A stretch of 64,000 nt of DNA, from positions 19,785 through 83,784 of the forward strand of contig NZ_BOMN01000097.1 of NCBI RefSeq assembly GCF_016862215.1, written 5' to 3'. The stretch is from Winogradskya humida. GTDB taxonomy: Bacteria; Actinomycetota; Actinomycetes; Mycobacteriales; Micromonosporaceae. Numbering within the stretch: position 1 is the first letter of the stretch; each line of letters begins with the position of its first letter. The position numbers were made by a program, and so were the translations under genes. Shown here one piece after another: positions 17,467-26,978 of this stretch. The notes under the pieces are model-generated. The model had not been told where the DNA came from. It did not search any database and worked only from the letters and a program-made list of their open reading frames with translations.

Positions 17467-18783
17467 ATGCTCAGGCACGAGGACAACGAGCGGGTGACCC
17501 GGACCGGGCCCGGGACACCGCTCGGCAAACTGATGCGGGCGTACTGGCAACCGGCCGCCCTGGTGTCCGAGATGTCACCCGAGCGGCCCGTCAAGCCGGT
17601 GCGGCTGATGAGCGAGGACCTGGTCCTGTTCAAGAACGAGGACGGCGGCTGGGCCCTCGTGGGTCGGTTCTGCGCGCACCGCGGGGTCGACCTTGCCTAT
17701 GGGCGCCATGAGGACGGCGGCCTGCGCTGCCTCTACCACGGGTGGCTCTACGGGCCGGACGGGCGCTGCAAGGAGCAGCCCGCCGAACCGGCGCACAGCC
17801 GGTTCGCCGAGAAGATCAGGATTCCGAGCTACCCGTGCGTCGAGCGCAACGGCATCGTCTTCGCCTACCTCGGTGACGGCGAGCCGCCGCCTTTCCCGCA
17901 CTACGACGCGTTCCAGGCGCCGGAGGAGTACACCTTCGCGTTCAAGGGCCTGTGGGAGTGCAACTGGCTGCAGGGCGTCGAGGGCGGCATCGACCCGAGC
18001 CACGTCTCCTTCCTGCACCGCTTCATCGACGAGGACCCCCGCGATGTCTACGGTCAGCAGTTCAGCGAGGTCGTCGAGGGCACCGGCAAGAAACTGTCGA
18101 AGCTGGTCGGGGACAGCTACCGCCCCGACATCGAGGTCGAGCAGGCCGACCACGGGCTGCGCGTCTACGCGATCCGGCAGCTGACCGAGGAGATCCGCCA
18201 CGTGCGCATCACGAACCTCGTGTTCCCCAACGCGTTCGTGGTGCCGTTCGGCAACTCCAAGGTCTTCATCCAGTGGCACGTGCCGATCGACGACGAGAAC
18301 CACTACTGGTACATGATCTTCTACGACTTCGCCGAGGAGACCGACAAGGAGACGCTGCTCGCCCAGCGGCTCTCGGAAGTCTCGCTGCCGGATTACCGGC
18401 CGCTGCGCAACCGCTCGAACAACTGGGGCTTCGACCCGGCCGAGCAGCGTGACCTCACCTATACGGGCATGGGCCTGGACATCAACGTGCACGACCAGTG
18501 GGCCGTCGAGAGCATGGGCCGCATCCAGGACCGCAGCACCGAGCGGCTCGGCGTCTCCGACCGGGCGGTCACCGCCAACCGGCGGATGCTGCTGCGCGCG
18601 ATCGAGGCGTTCGAGGCCGGGGGCACCGTCCCCGCCCGGGCGGTCGACGAGGCCACCGCGGCGGCGCTGACCGGCCCACTCGCGGTGGACACCGTCGCGC
18701 CGACCGAGGGCTGGGAGCAGGCGTGGCGTGACCGCGAGGCCGAGCGCCGCGAGAAGTCACCATGGGGAGCCGGCAATGCCTAG
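17467..18783 (+). CDS. Rieske non-haem iron aromatic/heterocycle oxygenase, large subunit (phthalate dioxygenase-like)
   Basis: 438 aa from the ATG at 17467 (GGAGGTGGGG upstream; the in-frame ATG at 17443 lies before that site). The [2Fe-2S] Rieske centre is C69-A-H71 and C88-L-Y-H91; the mononuclear iron triad is at D-P-S-H-V-S-F-L-H (H179, H184). The N-W-L-Q-G-V-E-G-G-I-D block is typical of the phthalate 4,5-dioxygenase group, which hydroxylates or N/O-dealkylates rings and uses a separate reductase. No reductase or ferredoxin is encoded nearby, so electrons must come from elsewhere. First gene of the first catabolic unit; its end overlaps the ligase gene by 8 bp. Confidence 0.9.
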   Translation: MLRHEDNERVTRTGPGTPLGKLMRAYWQPAALVSEMSPERPVKPVRLMSEDLVLFKNEDGGWALVGRFCAHRGVDLAYGRHEDGGLRCLYHGWLYGPDGRCKEQPAEPAHSRFAEKIRIPSYPCVERNGIVFAYLGDGEPPPFPHYDAFQAPEEYTFAFKGLWECNWLQGVEGGIDPSHVSFLHRFIDEDPRDVYGQQFSEVVEGTGKKLSKLVGDSYRPDIEVEQADHGLRVYAIRQLTEEIRHVRITNLVFPNAFVVPFGNSKVFIQWHVPIDDENHYWYMIFYDFAEETDKETLLAQRLSEVSLPDYRPLRNRSNNWGFDPAEQRDLTYTGMGLDINVHDQWAVESMGRIQDRSTERLGVSDRAVTANRRMLLRAIEAFEAGGTVPARAVDEATAAALTGPLAVDTVAPTEGWEQAWRDREAERREKSPWGAGNA

Positions 18784-20290
18784 CGTCGACGAGCGCGCGG
18801 TGGCCGAGGGCGGTGGCGGCTGGAACGCGCGACCGCTGCTCGCCGCCGACCGCGGTGGCTTCATCGACCGGCACGGCCTCTGGAGCGAGGCGCAGTACTC
18901 AGCCGCGGGTCAGCTGCGCCGGGTCGTCGACGAGCTGGGCCTGGAGCTGGTCCGCTTCTCCTTCGCCGACCAGCACGGCGTCCTGCACGGCAAGACGCTG
19001 ACCCGGTCGGCGCTGGCGGCCGCGCTGCGGTCGGGCGTCACGGCACCGAGCTCGCTTCTGCTCAAGGACACCTCGGGCCGATCGGCTTTCGGGGTGTTCA
19101 GCGCGGACACCGGCGTGGGCGTGGACGGCTTCTCCGGCGCCGGTGACATCGTGATGGTGCCGGATCCGTCGACGTTCCGGGTGCTGCCGTGGGCGCCGCG
19201 CACCGGATGGGTGCTGTGCGACCTGCGGTTCCCCGACGGCTCCCGCGTGCCCTTCTGCGGCCGCAGCATCCTGCGCGACCAGCTGGGCCGGCTCGCCGAC
19301 GCCGGCTACGCGATGACCGTCGGGGTCGAGCTGGAGTTCCACGTCTTCCGCTCCACGGAAGCGGAAATGACAACCGACCGCACGGGTACGCCCGGAGCGC
19401 CCGGACGCGCGCCCATCGTCGGACCGGTCAGCACGGGTTCGCAGCTGCTCCTCGAGGACGGCCTGGACCGCGTCGACGGTCTCGTCCAGGACATCCAGCG
19501 CGGGCTGCACGCCCTCGACCTGCCGCTGCGCTCGGTGGAGCTGGAGTTCGGGCCCAACCAGCTCGAGATCACGCTGCAGGCCTCGGACGCGCTGCGGGCC
19601 GCCGACGACGTCATCCTGACCCGCTCGGCGATTCGGCAGATCGCGCGGCGCAGCGGTCATCACGCCACGTTCATGGCCCGCCCGGCCGGAGCGGGTGGTG
19701 CGTCCGCCGGGTGGCATCTGCACCAGTCGCTGCGCGATGTGCGTACCGGTGAAGCGGTTTTCGACGATCCTCAGCTCATGAGCGACACGGCGCGGCACTA
19801 TCTCGCGGGGTTGCTGGAGCACGCGAGCGGTGCGGCGGCGTTCACGACGCCGACGGTCAACGGATACAAGCGCTACAGGGCGTATTCGCTCGCGCCCGAC
19901 CGGATCTGCTGGGGCGCCGACAACAAAGGCGCGATGGTCCGGGTCGTCGGCGGCGGTCAGGACACGGGCGTGCGCCTGGAGAACCGCTGCGGCGAACCGG
20001 CCGCCAACCCGTATCTCTACATCGCGTCCCAGGTGATCAGCGGGCTGGACGGGCTGCGCCGCGGCCTGGACCCCGGGCAACCCGTCACCGACCCCTACGC
20101 GGCCGACGCGATCACCCTGCCCGGCTCGCTCGCCGACGCCGTGGACGCACTGGTCGGCGACCCTGTTTTCGCGGAAGCACTCGGGCCGGAGGTCGTGGCG
20201 TGGTACGCCCACCTCAAGCGCGACGAGTTCGCCCGCTACCTGGCACACGTCTCGGATTGGGAGCAGCGTGAATATTTCGATCTCTTCTGA
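18776..20290 (+). CDS. Glutamine synthetase family ligase (gamma-glutamylamide synthetase type)
   Basis: 504 aa. The ATG at 18776 overlaps the Rieske gene, with GGGGAG upstream. The GS beta-grasp (F-A-D-Q-H-G-V-L-H-G-K) and catalytic domain (V-E-L-E-F-H-V-F, the metal-binding E-L-E-F-G-P-N-Q-L-E-I, and G-W-H-L-H-Q-S-L) are present. It lacks the adenylylation loop and matches the GlnA3/GlnA4/PuuA-like group that joins glutamate to an amine with ATP rather than making glutamine. Followed by an oxidase and an aldehyde dehydrogenase, and in an island with a gamma-glutamyltransferase, it likely forms a gamma-glutamyl derivative of the pathway amine (inference). An aniline-type pathway (GS-like plus Rieske enzyme) is an alternative parallel. 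Confidence 0.85.
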   Translation: MPSVDERAVAEGGGGWNARPLLAADRGGFIDRHGLWSEAQYSAAGQLRRVVDELGLELVRFSFADQHGVLHGKTLTRSALAAALRSGVTAPSSLLLKDTSGRSAFGVFSADTGVGVDGFSGAGDIVMVPDPSTFRVLPWAPRTGWVLCDLRFPDGSRVPFCGRSILRDQLGRLADAGYAMTVGVELEFHVFRSTEAEMTTDRTGTPGAPGRAPIVGPVSTGSQLLLEDGLDRVDGLVQDIQRGLHALDLPLRSVELEFGPNQLEITLQASDALRAADDVILTRSAIRQIARRSGHHATFMARPAGAGGASAGWHLHQSLRDVRTGEAVFDDPQLMSDTARHYLAGLLEHASGAAAFTTPTVNGYKRYRAYSLAPDRICWGADNKGAMVRVVGGGQDTGVRLENRCGEPAANPYLYIASQVISGLDGLRRGLDPGQPVTDPYAADAITLPGSLADAVDALVGDPVFAEALGPEVVAWYAHLKRDEFARYLAHVSDWEQREYFDLF

Positions 20291-21713
20291 GGAGCCGTTC
20301 CTGATCGACGGCGCGTGGATCAAGCCCGGCGAGCGGGAGACGTTCGCCGTGCTGGACCCCGCGTCCGGCGACGAGCTGACCCGGGTCGCGCAGGCCACCC
20401 CCGCCGACGTCGACGCCGCGGTGGCGGCTGCGCGCCGGGCGTATGCGGACAGGCGCTGGAGCGGACTCGCGCCGCTGGAACGCACCCGCATCCTCACCCG
20501 CATCGCGGACCTGATCGAGGAGAACCTCGAGGAACTCGCCGTCCTGGAGACCCGCGACAACGGCAAGCCGATCGAACGTTCCCGGGCCGACACCGCGTTC
20601 GCCGCCAAGGATTTCCGCCACTTCGCCGGAGCACCGAGCCGGCTCTCCGGCACCGTCGTGCCCATCGACGGCGGCGGCCACCACGTCTACACCGTCCTCG
20701 AACCGGTCGGTGTCGCGGCGCTGATCCTGCCCTGGAATTTCCCGATCATGACGGCCGCCCACAAGCTGGCCCCCGCGCTCGCCGCCGGCTGCCCGGTCGT
20801 GGTCAAACCCGCCGAGCAGACCCCGGTCACCATGCTGAAACTGGCGGAGATCTGCCAGGAGGCGGGCCTGCCCGACGGCGTGCTCAACGTCCTCACCGGC
20901 GACGGCGCGGTCGGCGCGGCCCTGGTCGCCCACCCCGGCGTCGCGAAGGTCTCGTTCACCGGCTCGACCGACGTGGGCCGCAAGGTCATGGTGTCGGCGG
21001 CCGCGACCACGAAGCGCCTCACCCTGGAGCTCGGTGGCAAGAGCCCGAACATCGTCTTCGAGGACGCCGACCTGGACGCCGCGGTCACCACGGCGATGCG
21101 CGCGTCGTTCGGTCACTCCGGCCAGATGTGCACGGCGGGCAGCCGGCTGCTCGTCCAGCGCTCGATCGCCGACGAGATGCTGACCCGGCTCGCCGAGGCC
21201 ACCCGCAGGGTGCCGGTCGGCAACGGCCTCGACGGGGGCATCAGCGTCGGCCCGCTCGTCTCCGAGGAGCAGCGCCAGCAGGTCCTCGGCTACATCCGCA
21301 AGGGCGTCGAGGAGGGCGCGACGCTCGCGGTCGGCGGCGACGTCCCCGACCGCCCCGGCTACTTCGTCTCCCCCACCCTGTTCACCGGCGTCACCAACGA
21401 CATGGTCATCGCCCGCGAGGAGATCTTCGGCCCGGTCGCCGGCGTCATCACCTTCGAGGACGAGGCCGACGCCATCGCGATCGCCAACGACACGTCGTAC
21501 GGTCTCGCCGCCGGCGTCTGGACCAAGGACCTCTCCCGCGCCCACCGCATGGCGTCGGCCCTGCACTGTGGCACGGTCTGGGTCAACACCTACAACATCT
21601 TCGACCCCGCCCTGTCCTTCGGCGGCGTCGGCGACTCCGGCGTCGGCAAGGACCTCGGCGACGAAGCCCTCCTCGGCTTCTGCGAGCGCAAGGGCGTGGT
21701 GATCGCGCTGTGA
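20268..21713 (+). CDS. NAD(P)-dependent aldehyde dehydrogenase
   Basis: 481 aa, GTG start with GGGAG 4 nt upstream, overlapping the ligase gene by 23 bp. It is a full-length ALDH: the P-W-N-F-P cofactor block (~155), the general base E254 in L-E-L-G-G-K-S-P, the nucleophile C288 in G-Q-M-C-T-A-G-S-R, and E-E-I-F-G-P-V near the C-terminus. It should oxidise an amino- or gamma-glutamylamino-aldehyde released by the amine oxidases of this island to the acid. Closest groups by motif are the PuuC/betaine-aldehyde dehydrogenases; the substrate is not fixed by the sequence. Its TGA overlaps the next GTG. Confidence 0.9.
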   Translation: MNISISSEEPFLIDGAWIKPGERETFAVLDPASGDELTRVAQATPADVDAAVAAARRAYADRRWSGLAPLERTRILTRIADLIEENLEELAVLETRDNGKPIERSRADTAFAAKDFRHFAGAPSRLSGTVVPIDGGGHHVYTVLEPVGVAALILPWNFPIMTAAHKLAPALAAGCPVVVKPAEQTPVTMLKLAEICQEAGLPDGVLNVLTGDGAVGAALVAHPGVAKVSFTGSTDVGRKVMVSAAATTKRLTLELGGKSPNIVFEDADLDAAVTTAMRASFGHSGQMCTAGSRLLVQRSIADEMLTRLAEATRRVPVGNGLDGGISVGPLVSEEQRQQVLGYIRKGVEEGATLAVGGDVPDRPGYFVSPTLFTGVTNDMVIAREEIFGPVAGVITFEDEADAIAIANDTSYGLAAGVWTKDLSRAHRMASALHCGTVWVNTYNIFDPALSFGGVGDSGVGKDLGDEALLGFCERKGVVIAL

Positions 21714-24037
21714 GTTCGTACCCTCCCGGGATCCAATCTCCCCCACTTGATATCCCAGCCCTCCGGGCAGCTACCCCTGGCATGCGGCATGCGCGGCACT
21801 TCAACGCGGCTGGAGCATCACTGCCGAGCTCGTATGTGCTCAAGACCGTCGTCGAGCACTTGAATCTCGAGTCGCGGATCGGGGGGTACGAGGCTGCCGA
21901 GCTTGCACGACCCCGGCATGAGGCCGTCTACGACTCCGCCGCGCGGCTGGTGGGGGCTTCGGCTGACGACATCGCGCTGGTGGAGAGCGCCACGGTCGGG
22001 TGGCAGCGGGCCATGGACGCGCTCGCGTTGCCGCCGGGCAGCCGGGTGCTCGCGGCTGCTTCGAGCTATGTCAGCTCGGCGATGCATCTGCTCGAGCTGC
22101 AGCGTACGCATGGTGTCGTGGTGGAGGTCCTGCCTGTCGGCCCGAGCGGGGAAACCGATCTGGAGGCTCTGGCGAAAGCCCTGCGCGAGCCCGCCGCGCT
22201 GGTTACCGTCGCGCATGTGCCGACTTCCTCGGGCCTGGTGGAACCGGTCGCGGAGATCGGCGCGCTGACCTCGGCCGCCGGGGTGCCGCTCCTGCTGGAC
22301 GCCACGCAGTCGCTCGGGCAGCTGCCGCTCGATGTGCTCGCCTGCCGGGTGGACATCGCGGTCGGGACCGGTCGCAAGTTCCTGCGCGGGCCGCGGGGCA
22401 CCGGGCTGCTCTACGTGAGCCCGGCGATGCGGGAGCGGATGCGGCCCAACCACCCCGATGTGCGTGGCGCCACGTGGCATGCCGACGGTGGGATCGAGAT
22501 CGAGGCCGGGGCGCGGCGGTACGAGACGTGGGAGACCTCGCACGCGTTGCGGCTCGGGTTCGGGGCGGCGCTCGACGAGGCGCTGGCTCTGGGCGTGCCG
22601 CGGATCCACGGGTATGTCAGCGGACTGGCTGCGCACCTGCGGGAGACGCTCGCCGGGCTGCCCGGGGTCAGGGTGACGGATCCGGAGGCCTCGACCGGCG
22701 GCATCGTGACGTTCGTCCGGGAGGGTGAGGAGCCCCGGGAGACCGTCGCGCGGCTGCGGCGGGCCGGGGTGCACGTGACCCAGGTTCCGGCCGGGCACGG
22801 GCAGTGGGACCTCGGGCGGCGCGGGCTCGACGCGATCGTGCGCGCGTCCGTGCACGTCTACAACGACGAGAGCGACGTCGGCGCGCTGGCAGATGCGCTG
22901 ACGGGCAGTCGCGGGGCGCCGGCTTTTGTGCGGTCGGGCAGTCACGCGGACGTCATCGTGGTCGGGGCGGGCATCCACGGCAGCGCCGCGGCGTGGCAGC
23001 TCGCGCGTCGTGGTGTGCGGGTCACGCATCTGGACCAGTTCCCCGACGGGCACACGGAGGGGTCGTCGCACGGGCACACCCGGATGATCCGCCGGGCGTA
23101 CCCGTCGGCGTTCTGGGACGACCTGGTGGATCGCGCGTACGGCGCGTGGGACGAGCTGAGCAACGCGGCCGGCACCCCGCTGGTCACCACGACCGGCGGG
23201 CTCTACGCGCGGGCCGACGGGGTCGAGGGGCTGCGCGGGCCGGACTGCCGCACCGTCGACGACCAGGAGGCCGCGAAGATCTTCCCCGGGCTGCGCCTGG
23301 AGCCGGGCTGGACCGCGCTGTTCGACCCCGCCGCCGGGGTAATCGACGCCGCGGCGGCCCTGGCATGCCTGCGCGAGCTGGCCCAGGCGCACGGCGCCGA
23401 CCGGCGCCCGGGCACCATGGTCACGTCGTGGCGGGCCGACGGCGGTGGAGTGCGGGTCAGCACGGACGGCGGGGAGCTGGCCGCCGACCGGTTGATCGTC
23501 TGCGCCGGGCCGTGGACGTCGCGGCTGCTGCCGGCGTTCGCGCCGCTGCTCGAGGTGACCCGGATCGTCAACGTCTTCCTCGGCGCCCGCGACGCGTCGC
23601 TGGTCACGCCGCCCGGGCTCGGCGCGTTCTCGATCGAGGTGCCGGACGTCGGCCTGCTGTACGGCCTGCCGGCGTTCGGGGGCAGCGCGATGAAGGTGGG
23701 GCTCGAGCCCGGCCCGGCCGACGATCCGGGGCAGCCGCAGCGCCCGCCGGCCGAGGCGGAGGTCGCCCGGCTGGTCGGGCTGGCCCGGCGGTTCCTGCCC
23801 GGCGTGGACGGCTCGGTGGTGGACACCGTCGCGTGCCGTTACACGATGGCGCCGCGCAACCGGTTCGCGATCGGGGCGATGCCCGGCCTGCCGCAGGTGC
23901 TGGTGGCGGCGGCCTGCTCCGGGCACGGCTTCAAATTCGGTCCGGCGATCGGCGCGGCCCTGGCCGACCTCGCGACCGGCATCGCCCGCCCCGATCTGGA
24001 CGGGCTCTCCCCCGCGGCCCTCGGGGTGACGGCATGA
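21710..24037 (+). CDS. Fusion: class V PLP aminotransferase + FAD-dependent amine/amino-acid oxidase
   Basis: 775 aa from the GTG at 21710 (GTGA overlap). Residues ~25-395 form a class V fold-type I PLP enzyme with N-A-A-G-A-S-L-P, D-A-T-Q (D197, Q200) and the Schiff-base lysine K223 in G-T-G-R-K-F-L-R-G-P-R-G. Residues ~410-775 form a DAO/sarcosine-oxidase-type flavoprotein: V-G-A-G-I-H-G Rossmann motif (418-424), S-S-H-G-H-T-R, and C-x-Y-T-M-A-P-R-N-R-F-A-I-G near the C-terminus. No stop or internal ribosome site separates them. Coupled to a GS-like ligase and an ALDH, the oxidase half fits a PuuB-like step. A PLP-FAD fusion of this sort is unfamiliar to me; a frameshift artefact cannot be excluded. 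Confidence 0.85.
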   Translation: MSSYPPGIQSPPLDIPALRAATPGMRHARHFNAAGASLPSSYVLKTVVEHLNLESRIGGYEAAELARPRHEAVYDSAARLVGASADDIALVESATVGWQRAMDALALPPGSRVLAAASSYVSSAMHLLELQRTHGVVVEVLPVGPSGETDLEALAKALREPAALVTVAHVPTSSGLVEPVAEIGALTSAAGVPLLLDATQSLGQLPLDVLACRVDIAVGTGRKFLRGPRGTGLLYVSPAMRERMRPNHPDVRGATWHADGGIEIEAGARRYETWETSHALRLGFGAALDEALALGVPRIHGYVSGLAAHLRETLAGLPGVRVTDPEASTGGIVTFVREGEEPRETVARLRRAGVHVTQVPAGHGQWDLGRRGLDAIVRASVHVYNDESDVGALADALTGSRGAPAFVRSGSHADVIVVGAGIHGSAAAWQLARRGVRVTHLDQFPDGHTEGSSHGHTRMIRRAYPSAFWDDLVDRAYGAWDELSNAAGTPLVTTTGGLYARADGVEGLRGPDCRTVDDQEAAKIFPGLRLEPGWTALFDPAAGVIDAAAALACLRELAQAHGADRRPGTMVTSWRADGGGVRVSTDGGELAADRLIVCAGPWTSRLLPAFAPLLEVTRIVNVFLGARDASLVTPPGLGAFSIEVPDVGLLYGLPAFGGSAMKVGLEPGPADDPGQPQRPPAEAEVARLVGLARRFLPGVDGSVVDTVACRYTMAPRNRFAIGAMPGLPQVLVAAACSGHGFKFGPAIGAALADLATGIARPDLDGLSPAALGVTA

Positions 24038-24065
24038 GCCTCCCGCCGCTCGATGGGCCGCGTCG

Positions 24066-24746
24066 TCAGCCCCGGAACACCGTGGCGGACCGGCGTTCGT
24101 ACCACCGGGCCAGTTGCTCGCCGGCGCTGATCACGTGTGCCTGCATCTCGCGGCGGGCCGTCTCGGCGTCATCGGCGGCGAGCGCGGTGATGATCCGCTC
24201 GTGCTCCGCGAAGTTGTCCTCGCGGTGGCGCGGGTTGTCCTGCAGCACCAGCGCGGAGACGTTGCGCGGGAACGCCTCGTTGATCTCCTTGATCACGCGG
24301 GCCAGCCGCTCGTTGCCGGCGATGCCGTGGATCAGCGTGTGGAAGCTGTCGTTGGCGACCGTGCTGGAGCCGTCGGGGCGGATCGCGCCGGGCCGCAGCG
24401 CCTCGTTGGCCTTGCGCAGGTCGTCGAGGCCGTCGCGGGTGATCCGGGGGACGGCACGCTCGCAGGCCAGGCCCTCGAGCTCGGCGCGGACCTCGTATGT
24501 CTCGCGCACGTCCCACGGGGCGGGGACGCGGACCACGGCGCCGCGGTGCGGGACGACCTCGATCAGGCCGCCGGTCTGCAGCTGGCGCAACGCCTCGCGC
24601 ACGGGGGTGCGGCTGACGCCGAGTGTCTTGGCCAGCTCCGCCTGGCGCAGTTGCGCGCCGATCGGGATGTCGCCGGACATGATCCGGGCCCGGATGGCAG
24701 CGGCTGTGGCGTCGACGAGCGCGTCGCTCTGGGGTGCGTCGTCCAT
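24066..24746 (-). CDS. GntR family repressor, FCD effector domain
   Basis: 226 aa from the ATG at 24746 (CGAGG 6 nt upstream; the frame extends upstream through the operator, so I did not use that). An N-terminal winged helix (~10-75: L-R-Q-A-E-L-A-K-T-L-G-V-S-R-T-P-V-R-E-A-L-R) is followed by an all-helical FCD domain with likely metal/ligand residues (N-D-S-F-H, E-H-E-R-I, H-V). FCD regulators usually release DNA on binding an organic acid or amino acid. It is divergent from the copper amine oxidase gene and has TTGGATCCAA in the shared promoter. The same site precedes the two other units of the island, so it probably controls all of them and itself. Confidence 0.9.
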   Translation of the reverse strand: MDDAPQSDALVDATAAAIRARIMSGDIPIGAQLRQAELAKTLGVSRTPVREALRQLQTGGLIEVVPHRGAVVRVPAPWDVRETYEVRAELEGLACERAVPRITRDGLDDLRKANEALRPGAIRPDGSSTVANDSFHTLIHGIAGNERLARVIKEINEAFPRNVSALVLQDNPRHREDNFAEHERIITALAADDAETARREMQAHVISAGEQLARWYERRSATVFRG

Positions 24747-24847
24747 GGTGGCCTCGCCCGCTCTGGTCAATGTGGTCCCCGGGTTCGATCGGTGCCGCGA
24801 GGGCGGCTCGGGTGGAAGCACGATAGCAAGCCCCGAAATCTCACTTC

Positions 24848-24877
24848 GGGATCCAAGCATCATTTTGTTGGATCCAA
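24848..24877. promoter_or_regulatory. GntR operator: full site TTGGATCCAA plus half-site
   Basis: The full palindrome TTGGATCCAA is at 24868-24877 (within TTTTGTTGGATCCAAAA). A half-matching GGGATCCAAG is at 24848-24857, 20 nt away centre to centre, about two helical turns. The sites sit between the divergent regulator (24746) and copper amine oxidase (24921) starts. Confidence 0.7.
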
Positions 24878-24920
24878 AAGTAGCGTACGCTGCAGGTAAC
24901 CGGAATGCTGGAGGACTGGA

Positions 24921-26894
24921 ATGAACTGCCATCCCACGCCGGCGCAGACGCCGACTCCGCCGCTAACGCCGAGCGGGACCTCGGAACGCGCGCATCCGCT
25001 CGACCCGCCGAGCGCCGCCGAGATCACGCTGGCGGTCGCGACGGCGCGGGCGGACGGCCGCCTCGGCGAGCGCACCCGCTTCTGGGGTGCCTACCTGGAC
25101 GAGCACCACGCACGCAGGGTCATCGCGGGCGAGGAGCCGGCCGGTGAGGTCAGGATCGGCCTGGTCGCGATGGACTACAGCGGCAGCGCGGCGTGGGAGA
25201 TCGACGTTCTGCTGGGCGCAGACCCTCGCTGCCTCGATTGGCGCCCGGTCGATCCGCGGCGCCCCGGCATCACCTCCGACGAGGCCCGCGCCGCCGCGAA
25301 GGCGTGCCGCGAGAGCCCGCTGTTCCGCGAGGCGCTCGCCAAGCGCGGCATCGACGATGTCTCCCTCGTGATGATCGACGCCGAGAGCATGGGCGGCTTC
25401 GAGCCCGAGAAGTACAAGGGCCGCCGGATCACCTGGGGCACGGTGTGGCACCGCACCACCGAGGAGGACAACGGCTACGCCCGCCCGGTGCAGGGCGTCA
25501 TCCCGATCATCGACATGCACACCATGGAGGTCCTCGAGGTCGAGGATCACGGGGTCGTGCCGGTCTCCGACGAGGCCGGTCCGCTGCAGCGCGGCGGCTG
25601 GGGCGAGGACCGCCCGGGCCTCAACCCGCTCGACGTCGTGCAGAGCGAGGGCCCGAGCTTCACCGTCGACGGCTGGCAGGTCGAGTGGCAGGGCTGGACG
25701 TTCCGGATCGGGTTCACCCACCGCGAGGGACTGGTCCTGCACGACCTCACGTTCCTGGACCGCACGGTGCTCAAGCGCGCGGCCTGCAACGAGATGTACG
25801 TCCCCTACCTGGACAGCAACTCGACGCAGTACCGCAAGAATTTCTTCGACTGGGGTGAGTACGGCGCCGGTCCGCTGACCAACTCGCTCGCGCTGGGCTG
25901 CGACTGCCTGGGCGTGATCCGTTACTTCGACGCGACCGTGCTGGGCGGCGACGGCGAGCCGGCGGTCATCCCGCAGGCGATCTGCATGCACGAGGAGGAC
26001 GCCAGCATCCTCTGGAAGCACAATGACCTGCGCCGCGGCGTCAGCGAGGTCCGCCGCAGCCGGCGCCTGATCATCTCGAACTTCCAGACCGTGGCGAACT
26101 ACGACTACGGGTTCTACTGGACGCTCTACCAGGACGGGCGCATCGAGCTGGAGGTCAAGCTCACCGGCATCCTGTCGGCCTCGGGCATCAACGAGGGCGA
26201 CGACGCGCCGTACGGCCGGGTTGTCTCCAGCCGCGTGCAGACCCCCACCCACCAGCACTATTTCGGGGTGCGCCTGGACACCGCGATCGACGGCGACCTG
26301 AACCGCCTGGTCGAGGAGCACGCCGAGGCCGAGCCCGACCCGGAGCTCAATCCCTACGGCAACGCCGTGCGCAACGTGCGGACCGCGTTCACCAAGGAGT
26401 CGCAGGCGGCGCGCCGGACGGACCCGTCGACGGCGCGGCACTGGCGGGTGGAGAGCGCGGACAAGACGAACCGCTACGGCGAGCCGACCGCCTACCGGCT
26501 GAACATCAAGAACACGACGCGCTCGTTCGGGCTGCCCGGCTCGGTCATGGCCCGCCGCGCGCCCTTCATCCACCAGCACCTCTGGGCCACCCCCTACTCC
26601 CCTGCGGAGCAGTTCATCGGTGGCCAGTATCCGAACCACGCCGAACCCGGCGAGGACGGCGTGCACGTGTGGCAGCAGCAGGACCGCTCGATCGACGGCG
26701 TACCCCTGGTGCTGTGGCCCGTGCTCGGCGTGCACCACCTGCCGCGCCCCGAGCAGTGGCCGGTCATGCCGGTGGAGGCGATCCACCTGGAGCTGGCGCC
26801 GGACGGCTTCTTCGACCGCAACCCCGCCCTGGACATCCCGGACCCCGCAGCCGTGGTCAGCACGGACACCAGCGGTGATTCCTGTTGCTCGTGA
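24921..26894 (+). CDS. Copper-containing primary-amine oxidase (topaquinone enzyme)
   Basis: 657 aa, ATG with GGAGG 7 nt upstream. It oxidises R-CH2-NH2 to aldehyde, ammonia and H2O2. Topaquinone forms from Y394 in the consensus V-A-N-Y-D; the catalytic base is D298 in Y-L-D-S-N; copper ligands include the T-H-Q-H-Y pair and a later His. Two small N-terminal domains precede the large beta-sandwich, as in cytoplasmic actinobacterial members; no signal peptide is visible. Its product aldehyde could feed the aldehyde dehydrogenase at 20268. It stands as a single gene, controlled from the divergent GntR promoter, and is followed by the transporter promoter. Confidence 0.93.
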   Translation: MNCHPTPAQTPTPPLTPSGTSERAHPLDPPSAAEITLAVATARADGRLGERTRFWGAYLDEHHARRVIAGEEPAGEVRIGLVAMDYSGSAAWEIDVLLGADPRCLDWRPVDPRRPGITSDEARAAAKACRESPLFREALAKRGIDDVSLVMIDAESMGGFEPEKYKGRRITWGTVWHRTTEEDNGYARPVQGVIPIIDMHTMEVLEVEDHGVVPVSDEAGPLQRGGWGEDRPGLNPLDVVQSEGPSFTVDGWQVEWQGWTFRIGFTHREGLVLHDLTFLDRTVLKRAACNEMYVPYLDSNSTQYRKNFFDWGEYGAGPLTNSLALGCDCLGVIRYFDATVLGGDGEPAVIPQAICMHEEDASILWKHNDLRRGVSEVRRSRRLIISNFQTVANYDYGFYWTLYQDGRIELEVKLTGILSASGINEGDDAPYGRVVSSRVQTPTHQHYFGVRLDTAIDGDLNRLVEEHAEAEPDPELNPYGNAVRNVRTAFTKESQAARRTDPSTARHWRVESADKTNRYGEPTAYRLNIKNTTRSFGLPGSVMARRAPFIHQHLWATPYSPAEQFIGGQYPNHAEPGEDGVHVWQQQDRSIDGVPLVLWPVLGVHHLPRPEQWPVMPVEAIHLELAPDGFFDRNPALDIPDPAAVVSTDTSGDSCCS

Positions 26895-26978
26895 GGCCCG
26901 TGGCCTGCGTTTTCACAGCCTCGGTAATCGAACGTTCACATTCGTGACACCAGAATGCATCGCCGCGGCATCACGCTA

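Noticed and set aside
17226..17711. 161-codon frame crossing the operator region
   Set aside because: Runs through the palindrome and duplication into the Rieske gene out of frame; no family likeness.
21728..21739. CGGGATCCAATC inside the start of the fused aminotransferase/oxidase gene as a further GntR site
   Set aside because: Only the right half matches TTGGATCCAA and it lies in a coding region within an operon; probably chance, though it resembles the half-site at 24848.
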